The notes beneath the pieces are model-generated. The model ran no database searches. It worked only from the letters and a program-made list of their open reading frames with translations, and had not been told where the DNA came from. The position numbers and the translations under genes are program-made. Shown here one piece after another: positions 23,688 through 32,197 of a stretch of DNA of 59,065 bases. The first letter of the stretch is position 1. Each line of letters opens with the position of its first letter. The DNA is taken from positions 1-59,065 of the forward strand of contig JAFUYM010000048.1 in the NCBI GenBank assembly GCA_017470525.1, read 5' to 3'. This DNA comes from Bacteroidaceae bacterium. Its GTDB lineage: Bacteria > Bacteroidota > Bacteroidia > Bacteroidales > Bacteroidaceae.

Positions 23688-24140
23688 TTATGCCGAATAC
23701 ATTTCCCCACCAGCAAGCGGGTCGTGCATCATCTTCAGATATTTATTGAACTCGTCCATCACACACTCGGTGGCAATCTCCACATTTTTCACCCTGCCAA
23801 AGTCTTCACGCAGACAGATGGAATGGACATCGGTCTCGCTGCCCCATGCCACCCAAATCTCCACCTCATGTCCTTCCCATGCTTCAGCATAACCCGTGGA
23901 TGCCAAGGCGTAGTCGCTATGGAAAAGGCGGCATGCCCCTTTGACCATCTGCTCTGCCACAGGACGTGACACCACTCCATACTTTTCAATCATCTCATGA
24001 GGCACACCCAACATCTGTTCTTTCACCTCGTTCTGGTACGCCACCACCCCACCTTGAAAGTAACGGCTTGCCCCACTCCTTGCCGTGATGGCTGCCGCAA
24101 TCCTTCCTCCTGTGCATGATTCCGCTGTCGATATGGTCAT
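23688..24140 (-). CDS. CinA C-terminal-like nicotinamide-nucleotide amidohydrolase
   Basis: The start at 24140 follows an AGGAG and gives 150 residues. The sequence opens with the CinA-C/PncC signature STAESCTGGRIAAAIT, then YFQGGVVAYQNEVKEQMLGV and GVVSRPVAEQM, and STGYAE replaces the usual ATGIAGP loop. PncC deamidates nicotinamide mononucleotide to nicotinate mononucleotide for NAD salvage. It is the stand-alone short form without the CinA N-terminal domain. The changed loop makes activity less certain. The promoter box is at 24200-24193. Confidence 0.8.
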   Translation of the reverse strand: MTISTAESCTGGRIAAAITARSGASRYFQGGVVAYQNEVKEQMLGVPHEMIEKYGVVSRPVAEQMVKGACRLFHSDYALASTGYAEAWEGHEVEIWVAWGSETDVHSICLREDFGRVKNVEIATECVMDEFNKYLKMMHDPLAGGEMYSA

Positions 24141-24192
24141 GATATATCTCCTTTCTTGAGTCGTCAATTGTTGTTCATCTCCAGATAGGGCA

Positions 24193-24313
24193 CAAAGGTA
24201 AACATAAAATCCTTGATGGGCAAACAATTGAAGCCATCAAGACAGAAAATCAAGGTACTTTTTGGCAAAAAGCATCCTTTTTGCCGAGATTTGTAAAATA
24301 ATTCTTACCTTTG
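24193..24313. promoter_or_regulatory. Divergent promoter region with two palindromes
   Basis: TACCTTTG occurs at 24200-24193 (minus, CinA-like gene) and 24306-24313 (plus, hydrolase gene). Between them lie TTGATGG/CCATCAA (24213-24219, 24234-24240) and GGCAAAAAG-CATC-CTTTTTGCC (24264-24285, perfect). These could be operators or a hairpin. Confidence 0.55.
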
Positions 24314-24391
24314 TGGCGAAAAAGAAACTGATTCTATCTATTATTTATTTTTTACCTAATTCTATTCACCTATTAAAAACTAAAGAAAAAG

Positions 24392-25324
24392 ATGAAAACA
24401 AAGAGATTCTTGAGTTCAGCACTGGCTGTAACAGGACTGATGGCGATGGGGCTTATCAGCATGAGTTTTATGGCAGATGACGGTGCGGCTTCACGCATCG
24501 TGGAAGACGGCGGAACGGGCAACTACAAAGCCATTATGAAAGAGGAGCCGACACTGGATGCCCACACGATTTTTGTGCCACAGGACCTGTCGGCATTCGA
24601 CAAGAAGAATCCGCTGCCCGTGCTGGTGTGGGGCAACGGTGCATGCTTCAACTCTCCATTCGAGCATTATCTGTTCCTCAACGAGATTGCTTCTCATGGC
24701 TATATCGTTGTCGCTACAGGCTACATGCCCAAAGAGGGCGAACGCTATCAGGGTCCGATGTCCAAGACCGAACAGCAGATTGAGGCTATGGATTGGGTGT
24801 ATGCACAGAACGCTGACAAAAATTCACCTTATTATGAAAAAATCGACGTGAAGAACATCTGTGTGGCTGGTATGTCATGTGGCGGTTTGCAGACACTCTT
24901 CAACTGTGCCGACAAGCGCATCAAGACGCTGATGATTTGCAACAGCGGACTCTTCAACCAGCAGAATGCGAACCAGGCTGTGGGTGGCATGCCGATGCCT
25001 CCGAAGTCGAAACTGAAAGAGATTCACACATCCATCATCTACATTCTGGGTGGAGAGCAAGACATTGCATACGGCAACGGCATGGATGACTACCACCGTA
25101 TTGACCATGTACCTGCTTGTGCCACCAACTTCCCTGTAGGTCATGGCGGCACTTACGGGCAGCCTCATGGTGGCGAGTTCTCCATCGTGGCACTGGCATG
25201 GCTCGACTGGCAACTGAAGGGCGACAAGCAGGCAGCCAAGATGTTCCAAGGCAGTGCTTGTGGGATTTCCCAGCGTGAAGGCTGGACGATTGAGAAGAAT
25301 GAAAAGTTGGAAAATCTGAAATAA
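24392..25324 (+). CDS. Secreted alpha/beta hydrolase (chlorophyllase/PETase-like)
   Basis: The 310-residue protein has an N-terminal hydrophobic segment (LSSALAVTGLMAMGLISMSFMA) likely to be a signal peptide. The fold is an alpha/beta hydrolase: PLPVLVWGNGACFNSP gives the oxyanion strand, VAGMSCGGLQT the G-x-S-x-G nucleophile elbow, LGGEQDIAYGN a possible acid and GHGGTYG the histidine. It resembles the cutinase/PETase-like and chlorophyllase-like lineage and secreted carbohydrate esterases. The substrate is unknown; an acetyl or feruloyl esterase role on xylan would suit the neighbours but is only inference. Convergent with the next gene, 12 bases away. Confidence 0.75.
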   Translation: MKTKRFLSSALAVTGLMAMGLISMSFMADDGAASRIVEDGGTGNYKAIMKEEPTLDAHTIFVPQDLSAFDKKNPLPVLVWGNGACFNSPFEHYLFLNEIASHGYIVVATGYMPKEGERYQGPMSKTEQQIEAMDWVYAQNADKNSPYYEKIDVKNICVAGMSCGGLQTLFNCADKRIKTLMICNSGLFNQQNANQAVGGMPMPPKSKLKEIHTSIIYILGGEQDIAYGNGMDDYHRIDHVPACATNFPVGHGGTYGQPHGGEFSIVALAWLDWQLKGDKQAAKMFQGSACGISQREGWTIEKNEKLENLK

Positions 25325-25336
25325 GAAACCTGAGGA

Positions 25337-26158
25337 TTATTCCTCAAAATGATAGCCATGCAGGTGCTCCTCCGGAAAGATGGAAGCACACAAGGCATAG
25401 AGACGAGGGTCGTAATCACGCAGTTGCTCACGAGAGCGAAGCGTGAAGCGACCCTCTCCGTTTCTGTAAGGCACATGCATCCGGCAGGTGTTAAACCATG
25501 CCTGCGCACCCTCTGCAAAATATTCTGCACTATTTGTCATGGAATAGGTACCCGCCCAAAGCCCCTCGGCTCGAGCCTGACGAAAGGCGGAACGCAAACT
25601 GTCACGGAAAGCCGTATTCACCCTACTCATCGCAAAATCAACATTATGGGCAAACTCATGCACCATGATGCTCTCGGTGGCATAACGCTCCCTGAAGTTC
25701 GGGATGCGCACCAAGTTCTCCTCCCCTATCGACATGACAGGCAATTGCAAGGTCGCTCCATACCCACGTCCCCGTTTGTCCCAATCGGTATCAGGCCACC
25801 ACACCTTCATCATGCTGCATTCGGGCAAATCCGTCACATTCTCCTGATACCCGACCACACCGATACGGAAATGACATCGTATCATCTCCTCACGCGCTTC
25901 GGGGATGCGTTGCAACATGTGGTTGGCGATATAACACGCTTGCAACAATGCCGTGTCAGACACTGCCGCTGATGCCACCACAGGCAATCCCTCCGCACTC
26001 ACATATTTCTGATAAAACGCATCCAGTGGCGACTCCTTGCCCGCCAACCATTGCATCAACGTCGGTGGCGGTGCCGTCACTTTCACCTGAGCAGCAGCCA
26101 TGCCACACACCACAAACATCAGTGCCACCCCAATCCATCTCATCTCATTCCTTTTCAT
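25337..26158 (-). CDS. Secreted zinc metallopeptidase-like protein
   Basis: From the ATG at 26158 the product is 273 residues with a signal peptide (RWIGVALMFVVCGMAAA). It carries one HExxH zinc site in MVHEFAHNVD and a downstream glutamate segment NSAEYFAEGAQAWFN, the pattern of a gluzincin where the third ligand is a glutamate. The order matches families in which a short catalytic domain cuts peptides or acts on the cell wall. I do not recognise the exact family. Its gene is divergent from GH115 (26280) with both promoters in a 121-base gap. Confidence 0.65.
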   Translation of the reverse strand: MKRNEMRWIGVALMFVVCGMAAAQVKVTAPPPTLMQWLAGKESPLDAFYQKYVSAEGLPVVASAAVSDTALLQACYIANHMLQRIPEAREEMIRCHFRIGVVGYQENVTDLPECSMMKVWWPDTDWDKRGRGYGATLQLPVMSIGEENLVRIPNFRERYATESIMVHEFAHNVDFAMSRVNTAFRDSLRSAFRQARAEGLWAGTYSMTNSAEYFAEGAQAWFNTCRMHVPYRNGEGRFTLRSREQLRDYDPRLYALCASIFPEEHLHGYHFEE

Positions 26159-26202
26159 ACTTACCAATTCCTTAAAATTCATCTTACAAACATTTAACAG
26201 CA

Positions 26203-26261
26203 CAAAGGTACACCTTTTTCCAAGAATTAAACGGAGAATCATAGAAAAAGTTGTATCTTTG
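26203..26261. promoter_or_regulatory. Divergent promoters of peptidase and GH115 genes
   Basis: Minus-strand TACCTTTG at 26210-26203 for the peptidase and plus-strand TATCTTTG at 26254-26261 for GH115, 18 bases before its ATG. Both fit the Bacteroidota -7 box. Confidence 0.6.
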
Positions 26262-26279
26262 CCCCAAATAAGAATTGCG

Positions 26280-28478
26280 ATGAGAAAGATTTATGGTTTT
26301 TTGGTGGTTTGGATGGTGGCGGTTGCAGTTGAGGCACAGGACTTTGTCCTTGAAAGAGGGACGGAGGTGAGGTGCTTTCTGCAAGCCACGGGTGAACCTG
26401 TATCGGAAACGGCTTGGCAAATGTTGAGAGGCGATGCGGAAACGGTGCTGGAGGCGAGAATGGTGAGGGTGAAAAAAGAGAAGAAGGCACAGTTGGTGGC
26501 GGTGTTGGATGATTGTATGCCTCGCGAAGGATTCCGTTTGTATGTAGAGAAGGGTCAACTCACCATCCGAGGTGCCGATGCACATGGTTTGGCGTATGGT
26601 TTGCTGGAGGTGTCGCGGCTGATGGGCGTGTCGCCTTGGGAATGGTGGGCAGATTGTGTACCAGCAAAGAAAGAGAGCGTGAGGCTTTCCGAAGGGTTTG
26701 TGGCAGAGCAGCATCCAGCGGTGGCGTATCGCGGCATCTTCATCAACGATGAGGATTGGGGCATCCTGCCTTGGAGCGGAGGGGTGATTGGTCCTGCAAC
26801 CAACGAGAAGATTTTCCAGTTGATGCTCCGATTGAGAGCCAATTACTATTGGCCCTCGATGCACGAGGTGAGTAAGCCTTTCTTCACGATTGAGGGAAAT
26901 CGGGAGATGGCACACAAATATGGCATCTATGTAGGTGGCAGCCACTGCGAGCCGATGGGCACCTCGCCAGCCACCGAATGGAAGATGCGTGGAGTAGGCG
27001 ATTATAACTATGTGACCAATAAGGAGAATGTGCAGAAGTTTTGGGCGGAACGTCTGGACGAGGTGAAAGGTCAGGATATGGTCTATACGATTGGTATGCG
27101 TGGTGTGCACGACGGTTCCATGCAGGGCGTGAGGACCAAAGAAGAAAAACTCTTCTATCTGCAACAGGTGATTGACGACCAACGTGAGATGTTGGCTGCC
27201 CATGTCCATCCGAATGTCGCTTCCATCCCTCAGGTTTTTGTGCCTTACAAAGAGGTGCTCGACATCTATCATGCAGGATTGAAAGTGCCTGATGATGTGA
27301 CCTTGATGTGGACGGACGATAATTATGGTTACATTCGCCATTTCCCCGATGAACAGGAGCGTTCACGAAAAGGTGGAAATGGATTATATTATCATGTTTC
27401 TTATTGGGGAAGACCCCACGACTATCTGTGGTTGGGCACATTTTCGCCCTTCCTCTTGCGTCAGCAATTGACAGAGGCATACCAACGTGGCATCTGTCAG
27501 ATGTGGGTGCTCAATGTGGGCGACATCAAGCCTGCCGAATATCAGATAGAGGACTTTATGAATATGGCGTGGAACGGAGTGGAAGGGACAGACGAGAACG
27601 CTGAACTGCGGAATTTTTTGGGTCGTGAGTTTGGTGAATCTCTGGCTGACACGCTCACGTCTCTGATGATTGACCACTACCGCCTTGCCTTCGACTGCAA
27701 GCCTGAACACATCGGCGGCACCAGAGTGGAGGAGGCAGACAAAGCCTATTGGAACATCCCGAAGCCGATTGCCCATTGGTCGGTGAAGGATGTGCAGAAG
27801 CGGGTGGCTGACTATCTGCGACTTTCAGATGCGGTCGAGGCTTTGACAGCACAGATTCCGTCCCGCCAAAAGGCTACTTATTTTCAATTGGTAAAATATC
27901 CCGTTCAGGCAGCAGCGCAGATGAACTTCAAGTTCCTTTCTCCAGAGCGGAGTGAACAAGCCTACGACAGCATTGTAGCCCTTACACATCTATATAATAG
28001 TGGTCCTGAATGGCTGTCATACCCCAAATGGAAGGGCATTATGGATATGGCACCACGCAAATTGGCTGTGTTTGGACGAGTGAAGGAACCGCCTGCTTAC
28101 CCAGCAGCACAACCTCAAACGGTGCTGTTCTCTACCGACACTTGGCAACACGTTCCGAAAGGCGAATCGCTCACGTTCTCATTCGAGTCGAAGGGAGAAG
28201 AGGCGACGTTTGAGGTGCGTCTCTTGCCCAATCATCCTGTAGAGGGCGACCGTCTTGCTTTTTCCCTGAAGATGGATGAGAGCGAAGCACAGGCGTTCGA
28301 TTACCGCACCTATGACCGTGAGGAGGAATGGAAGCAGAATGTGCTCCGAAACTTCTCCTTGCGGACGTGCACCTTCCCTGTTTCTCCCCATTCGCAAGAA
28401 TCGAACGGGATGCACAAACTCACCTTCGAAGCACTCACCGAAGGGGTGTATTTGCGCAAAATTCGTTTGATGAAGTAA
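26280..28478 (+). CDS. GH115 family alpha-glucuronidase, secreted (second copy)
   Basis: The start at 26280 gives 732 residues with a signal peptide (MRKIYGFLVVWMVAVAVEA); a longer in-frame extension to 26100 crosses the promoter and is rejected. GH115 landmarks are present: IRGADAHGLAYGLLEVSRLMG, VAYRGIFINDEDWG, RANYYWPSM, GGSHCEPMG, YTIGMRGVHDGSM and MWTDDNYGYIRHFP. It would release glucuronosyl groups from xylan. It is ~80 residues shorter than the copy at 6679, mostly in the C-terminal region, and the sequences are clearly diverged, so they are ancient paralogues with possibly different branch preferences, not a recent duplication. Confidence 0.88.
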   Translation: MRKIYGFLVVWMVAVAVEAQDFVLERGTEVRCFLQATGEPVSETAWQMLRGDAETVLEARMVRVKKEKKAQLVAVLDDCMPREGFRLYVEKGQLTIRGADAHGLAYGLLEVSRLMGVSPWEWWADCVPAKKESVRLSEGFVAEQHPAVAYRGIFINDEDWGILPWSGGVIGPATNEKIFQLMLRLRANYYWPSMHEVSKPFFTIEGNREMAHKYGIYVGGSHCEPMGTSPATEWKMRGVGDYNYVTNKENVQKFWAERLDEVKGQDMVYTIGMRGVHDGSMQGVRTKEEKLFYLQQVIDDQREMLAAHVHPNVASIPQVFVPYKEVLDIYHAGLKVPDDVTLMWTDDNYGYIRHFPDEQERSRKGGNGLYYHVSYWGRPHDYLWLGTFSPFLLRQQLTEAYQRGICQMWVLNVGDIKPAEYQIEDFMNMAWNGVEGTDENAELRNFLGREFGESLADTLTSLMIDHYRLAFDCKPEHIGGTRVEEADKAYWNIPKPIAHWSVKDVQKRVADYLRLSDAVEALTAQIPSRQKATYFQLVKYPVQAAAQMNFKFLSPERSEQAYDSIVALTHLYNSGPEWLSYPKWKGIMDMAPRKLAVFGRVKEPPAYPAAQPQTVLFSTDTWQHVPKGESLTFSFESKGEEATFEVRLLPNHPVEGDRLAFSLKMDESEAQAFDYRTYDREEEWKQNVLRNFSLRTCTFPVSPHSQESNGMHKLTFEALTEGVYLRKIRLMK

Positions 28479-28479
28479 T

Positions 28480-28660
28480 TTAACTTTCGGACGTATTTAT
28501 TACGCTTCGTGTGACGAAAGAAAAACAGAAAAAAACAAGTAAAAACAAATAAAAACAGGTCTTTCTTATTTTTGGGTTTTTGGAAAGAAGAACATGTTTT
28601 TATTTGTTTTTACTTGTTTTTTTCTGTTTTTTCTTCGTCCGCCGAAGGCGAAAAGTAAAC
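28480..28660. repeat. Long intergenic palindrome G
   Basis: Arms 28513-28557 and 28595-28639 are 45 bases each and pair at about 43 positions. They are A-rich on the left (ACAGAAAAAAACAAG) and T-rich on the right. ACTTTCGGACG and ACGCTTCGTG lie at the left edge and CGCCGAAGGCG at the right. It separates GH115 from GH97. Confidence 0.88.
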
Positions 28661-28720
28661 AAAGTAATATAATTGAAAAAAAGTGTAACGTGAAGGAGAG
28701 AAAATGTCGGAGATAATGTG

Positions 28721-28728
28721 TACCTTTG
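28721..28728 (+). promoter_or_regulatory. Promoter box of the GH97 gene
   Basis: TACCTTTGC, 41 bases before the ATG at 28769, matches the -7 consensus. Confidence 0.55.
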
Positions 28729-28768
28729 CAACGGAAATAGTGAAAATATCAAACAAAACCTATTACAA

Positions 28769-30709
28769 ATGATGAAAAAAATCATGTTAAGCATGCTTGT
28801 GATGGCAAGCATGAGTCTGTCGGCGTGGTCGGCAGAGAAGAGTTTCAGCAGCCCTGATGGAAAGTTGACCGTAGTGGTTGACGATACAAACGGTGCAGCC
28901 ACCTATCGGGTTCATTTGGATGCCACCGAGTTCATCGGTCGTTCACCACTGGGTTTGAAGACGAATATGGGCGACTTCACCAAGGGGCTGGCGTTGGCTG
29001 GTTGCGAGGTGAAGGCGGTGAAAGAGTCTTACAACCTGCGCAACATCAAGCAGAGCCATGTCGATTATGAAGCCACCGAAGCCGTATGCTCTTTCGAGCA
29101 GCAGGGCAAGAAGGTGATGGACATTGTCTTCCGTGTGAGCAACCGCGATGTGGCATATCGCTACACCCTCTACCCCAAAGGCGACACACGCGTGGCGGTG
29201 GTGGAGAGCGAGGCAAGCGGTTTCCAACTGCCAGAAGGCACCACCACGTTCCTCTGTCCACAATCCCGTCCGATGGGCGGATTCGCACGTACTTCTCCCA
29301 GTTATGAAACCAGTTACACCGACGATGACAAGATGGGCAAGAACGGATGGGGCGAAGGCTACTCATTCCCCTGCCTCTTCCGTGTAGGCGAAAAAGGCTG
29401 GGTGCTCATCAGCGAGACAGGTGTGGATGGCAATTATGTGGCAAGCCGCCTGTTGAACGATGGTGAGAATAACTACCGCGTCGGTTTCCCTCAGCAGGGC
29501 GAATGTAACGGTTTCGGCTCTACTTCCGCTTCTGTTGCACTGCCTTGCTCCACACCTTGGCGCACCATCACCATCGGCACTACACTTGCCAACATCGTCG
29601 AGACCACCGTGCCCTTCGACCTCGTGGAGCAGAAGTATAAGGCTTCGCAGGAATACATCTACGGCAAGGGCTCTTGGAGTTGGATTATCGGCATGGATCC
29701 CAGTTGCAACTACGACGAGCAGAAGCGTTACATCGACTTCTCCGCAGCGATGGGCTATCAGAGTGTCCTCATCGATGCCTTCTGGGACAAACAGATTGGA
29801 TATGAGAAGATTGCAGAACTCGCTGCCTACGGTAAGACGAAGGGTGTGGGACTTTTCCTTTGGTACAACTCCAACGGCACTTGGAACGATGCCCCACAGA
29901 CACCCATCGGCAAGATGGACAAGAGCCGTGAGCGTCGTGCCGAAATGGCTTGGATGAAGAGTGTGGGCATCCGAGGCATCAAGGTCGATTTCTTTGGTGG
30001 CGACAAGCAGAACATGATGCAACTCTACGAGGACATCCTTTCCGATGCCAACGATTTCGGCATCCTTGTCATCTTCCACGGTTGCACCCTGCCTCGTGGC
30101 TGGGAGAAGATGTACCCCAACTATGCTGCCAGCGAAGCCGTGCTGGCATCGGAGAACCTGCACTTCGGACAAGGCTCTTGCGATGCCGAGGCGCACAATG
30201 CGGCACTCCATGTGTTTATCCGCAACACCGTCGGCTCGATGGACTTTGGCGGTTCTACGCTCAACAAGTTCTATGATGCCAGCAACAAGCGTGGCACCCG
30301 TCGCGTCACTTCCGATGTGTATGCCCTCGCCACGGCTGTTCTCTTCCAGAGTGCGGTGCAGCACTTCGCCCTTGCCCCCAACAACCTCACCGACGCACCT
30401 GCCTGGGCGATTGACTTCATGAAGACCGTGCCCACCACGTGGGACGAGGTGAAGTTCATCGACGGCTATCCCGGCAAGTATGCCATCATCGCCCGTCGCT
30501 CGGGCAGCAAGTGGTTTGTGGTCGGCATCAATGCAGAAGACCAGCCGCTGAAGAAGACCATCGCCCTGCCGATGTTTGACAAAGGCACTGAACTGCAAGT
30601 GTATAGCGACGATGCAGAACTCAACGGCAGCGTCAGCACCGTGAAGGCGAAAAAGCAAATCACCGTCACCATCCCCAAGAATGGCGGTTTGGTGATTGTA
30701 AACAAATAG
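28769..30709 (+). CDS. Glycoside hydrolase family 97 protein (SusB-like), secreted
   Basis: The 646-residue protein has a signal peptide (MMKKIMLSMLVMASMSLSAWSA). GH97 architecture is visible: N-terminal beta-sandwich beginning SPDGKLTVVV, middle barrel with YQSVLIDAFWD, GLFLWYNSNG, GIKVDFFGGDKQ and IFHGCTLPRGWEKMYPN, and a C-terminal all-beta domain. GH97 includes inverting alpha-glucosidases (SusB) and retaining alpha-galactosidases. The IKVDFFGGD aspartate would act as a nucleophile as in the retaining alpha-galactosidase subgroup, suggesting alpha-galactosidase activity, but this needs alignment. It ends before a strong terminator. Confidence 0.88.
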   Translation: MMKKIMLSMLVMASMSLSAWSAEKSFSSPDGKLTVVVDDTNGAATYRVHLDATEFIGRSPLGLKTNMGDFTKGLALAGCEVKAVKESYNLRNIKQSHVDYEATEAVCSFEQQGKKVMDIVFRVSNRDVAYRYTLYPKGDTRVAVVESEASGFQLPEGTTTFLCPQSRPMGGFARTSPSYETSYTDDDKMGKNGWGEGYSFPCLFRVGEKGWVLISETGVDGNYVASRLLNDGENNYRVGFPQQGECNGFGSTSASVALPCSTPWRTITIGTTLANIVETTVPFDLVEQKYKASQEYIYGKGSWSWIIGMDPSCNYDEQKRYIDFSAAMGYQSVLIDAFWDKQIGYEKIAELAAYGKTKGVGLFLWYNSNGTWNDAPQTPIGKMDKSRERRAEMAWMKSVGIRGIKVDFFGGDKQNMMQLYEDILSDANDFGILVIFHGCTLPRGWEKMYPNYAASEAVLASENLHFGQGSCDAEAHNAALHVFIRNTVGSMDFGGSTLNKFYDASNKRGTRRVTSDVYALATAVLFQSAVQHFALAPNNLTDAPAWAIDFMKTVPTTWDEVKFIDGYPGKYAIIARRSGSKWFVVGINAEDQPLKKTIALPMFDKGTELQVYSDDAELNGSVSTVKAKKQITVTIPKNGGLVIVNK

Positions 30710-30726
30710 CACTGCTTCATCAACAC

Positions 30727-30766
30727 AAGAGTGGGTGTGTCCATCAGGGCGCACCCACTCTTTCTT
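30727..30766 (+). terminator. Intrinsic terminator after GH97
   Basis: AAGAGTGGGTG (30727-30737) pairs with CACCCACTCTT (30752-30762), followed by a T-rich tail. Confidence 0.8.
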
Positions 30767-30801
30767 TATGCTCCTTTCCGTCACCCCAAGAACGGGGCTT
30801 T

Positions 30802-30892
30802 CACAACCTCCAGAGGGGAGAGAGTCTTACCCTTGGAAGGGAGAGAGTCTCACCCCAAATAGGGTAAGACTCTCTCCCCTTTAGAGGTTGTG
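30802..30892. repeat. 31-base inverted repeat with a third copy of its core
   Basis: Arms 30802-30832 and 30862-30892 pair at 29 of 31 positions (CACAACCTC...GTCTTACCC). The core GGGAGAGAGTCT is repeated again in direct orientation at 30839. It lies between the converging GH97 and GntR genes. Confidence 0.8.
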
Positions 30893-30901
30893 GGCATAGG
30901 G

Positions 30902-31258
30902 TTATCGTGTTTCTTCCCAAGCCTTCACCACGTCTTCGATAGTCATGCCCATGAGGCGAAGGCGACGAAAGAACTCGGGGAGTTCGTGATTGACAAATTC
31001 CTTCTTCCGTGCGTGGCGGATGCGGCGTTGGGCACCGTGGTTGACAAAGACACCGATGCCTCGTTTCTGGTAGATGATTTCGTCGCGTTGCAGGATGTCG
31101 AACGTGCGGAGCACCGTGTTGGTGTTCACCTCATACTCGGCAGCCAGTTCGCGAATGCTCGGCACACGCTCCTCCTCCCGATATTTGCCCGAAAGGATGT
31201 CGTCGCACAGCCGGTCGGCAATCTTCACGTAGATGGCTTTTTCGTTCTGGTAAATCAT
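30902..31258 (-). CDS. GntR-family transcriptional regulator (YtrA type)
   Basis: The 118-residue protein starts at 31258 (MIYQNEKAIYVKIADRL). The winged HTH of the GntR family is plain: DDILSGKYREEERVPSIRELAAEYEVNTNTVLRTFDILQRDEIIYQKRG, followed by a short ~40-residue tail as in YtrA. Such regulators repress adjacent ABC operons. It overlaps the permease gene by four bases (ATGA), and the ATPase gene precedes both, so the three form one autoregulated operon. A palindrome fitting a GntR operator is at 33039-33060. The effector is unknown. Confidence 0.9.
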   Translation of the reverse strand: MIYQNEKAIYVKIADRLCDDILSGKYREEERVPSIRELAAEYEVNTNTVLRTFDILQRDEIIYQKRGIGVFVNHGAQRRIRHARKKEFVNHELPEFFRRLRLMGMTIEDVVKAWEETR

Positions 31259-32094
31259 AGGGTGAAGAATTTGTGGTTGACAATCTGAGAGCGGCAGAAG
31301 GAATGGTAGGCGAGGAGGGTGAAGGGGATAGAGAGGAAAAGGAAGCAATAAAGGAGCGACTTTATGGAGGTGTGCGAGACAAGAAGATGGGTGTTTCTGA
31401 TGCCCACTACTTCGTAGGCGAACACGCACAGTGCCACCACCACGAAGAAAGCGATGAAGGCATACACCCATCCCATACGGCGGAAAGCGGTGCCGAACCA
31501 GATGAAGAAGGTGTAAAACACCAATTCGAACTTGTTTTCCCAGAAGAGGCGCTGAACGACATGAGAGATGGTGTCGAAGCCGTGGAAAGCATTTCTGACA
31601 TCGTAGAACCAAGGCATGGCGTAATAATAACTGAAGATTCTTTCCCAATCGGGCTGATTGCCAGCCAGAGAGTCCATCGTGCCGAGGAAGAGAACGACCA
31701 CGGTGGTTGCTGCCAAAAGTGCCACATGGACAATAAGTGGAACGCCGACCAACCCTAAAATCAGCCGTGAAAGGAACTTCTCGGCGTTGTTGGCTGGCAG
31801 ACAGAGTGCATCGATGGCTCGTTGCTTGTGGTGAACGGCATCGAACAGGAAGGAGAGAACGATGACGATGCCTCCAAAGAAAATCCATTGGGTGAGGGTA
31901 TAGCGCGAGAGGTTGTAAACATCAGCGTTGATGTGCATCAAGATGAATTCGATGACTGCCGTCTTCACAAGGAAAATGGCGAGGAAGGTGAGAAACAGCC
32001 GCAGGTAGCGTTTCTTTTCTGTTCTCCAGTAGAACCGCATGAGCAGCCCGATGCGTTTGAGTGATATGGTTTCCATAAATCTACTATTTTTCAT
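31255..32094 (-). CDS. ABC transporter permease-like membrane protein
   Basis: About 279 residues with six hydrophobic segments (LFLTFLAIFLVKTAVIEFIL, WIFFGGIVIVLSFLFDAV, LILGLVGVPLIVHVALLAATTVVVLF, VYAFIAFFVVVALCVFAYEV, LYCFLFLSIPFTLLAYHSF). The order ATPase-permease-GntR is that of Ytr-type exporters. Several in-frame ATGs exist (32163, 32100, 32094, 32076); 32094 (MKNSRFMETISL) is taken because the longest form would run through an intergenic inverted repeat. The stop overlaps the GntR start. Confidence 0.75.
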   Translation of the reverse strand: MKNSRFMETISLKRIGLLMRFYWRTEKKRYLRLFLTFLAIFLVKTAVIEFILMHINADVYNLSRYTLTQWIFFGGIVIVLSFLFDAVHHKQRAIDALCLPANNAEKFLSRLILGLVGVPLIVHVALLAATTVVVLFLGTMDSLAGNQPDWERIFSYYYAMPWFYDVRNAFHGFDTISHVVQRLFWENKFELVFYTFFIWFGTAFRRMGWVYAFIAFFVVVALCVFAYEVVGIRNTHLLVSHTSIKSLLYCFLFLSIPFTLLAYHSFCRSQIVNHKFFTL

Positions 32095-32121
32095 TTGCAT
32101 AGGAATAAAATTTATGATAAA

Positions 32122-32197
32122 TTCATGGTTAATTGATGGTAATTCGTGTTTTATTCTAAACATAAATTGTCACGAATTAATCACGAATTATTCATGA
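32122..32197. repeat. Imperfect inverted repeat between ATPase and permease genes
   Basis: Left arm 32122-32148 and right arm 32171-32197 share the pattern TCATG..TAATT..TG.TTAATTCGTG. The right arm overlaps the last codons of the ATPase gene and includes ATTAATTCGTG twice. It could tune expression of the permease relative to the ATPase. Confidence 0.6.

Noticed and set aside
29363-30784. Long frame opposite to GH97
   Set aside because: Antisense of a conserved gene, no domain.
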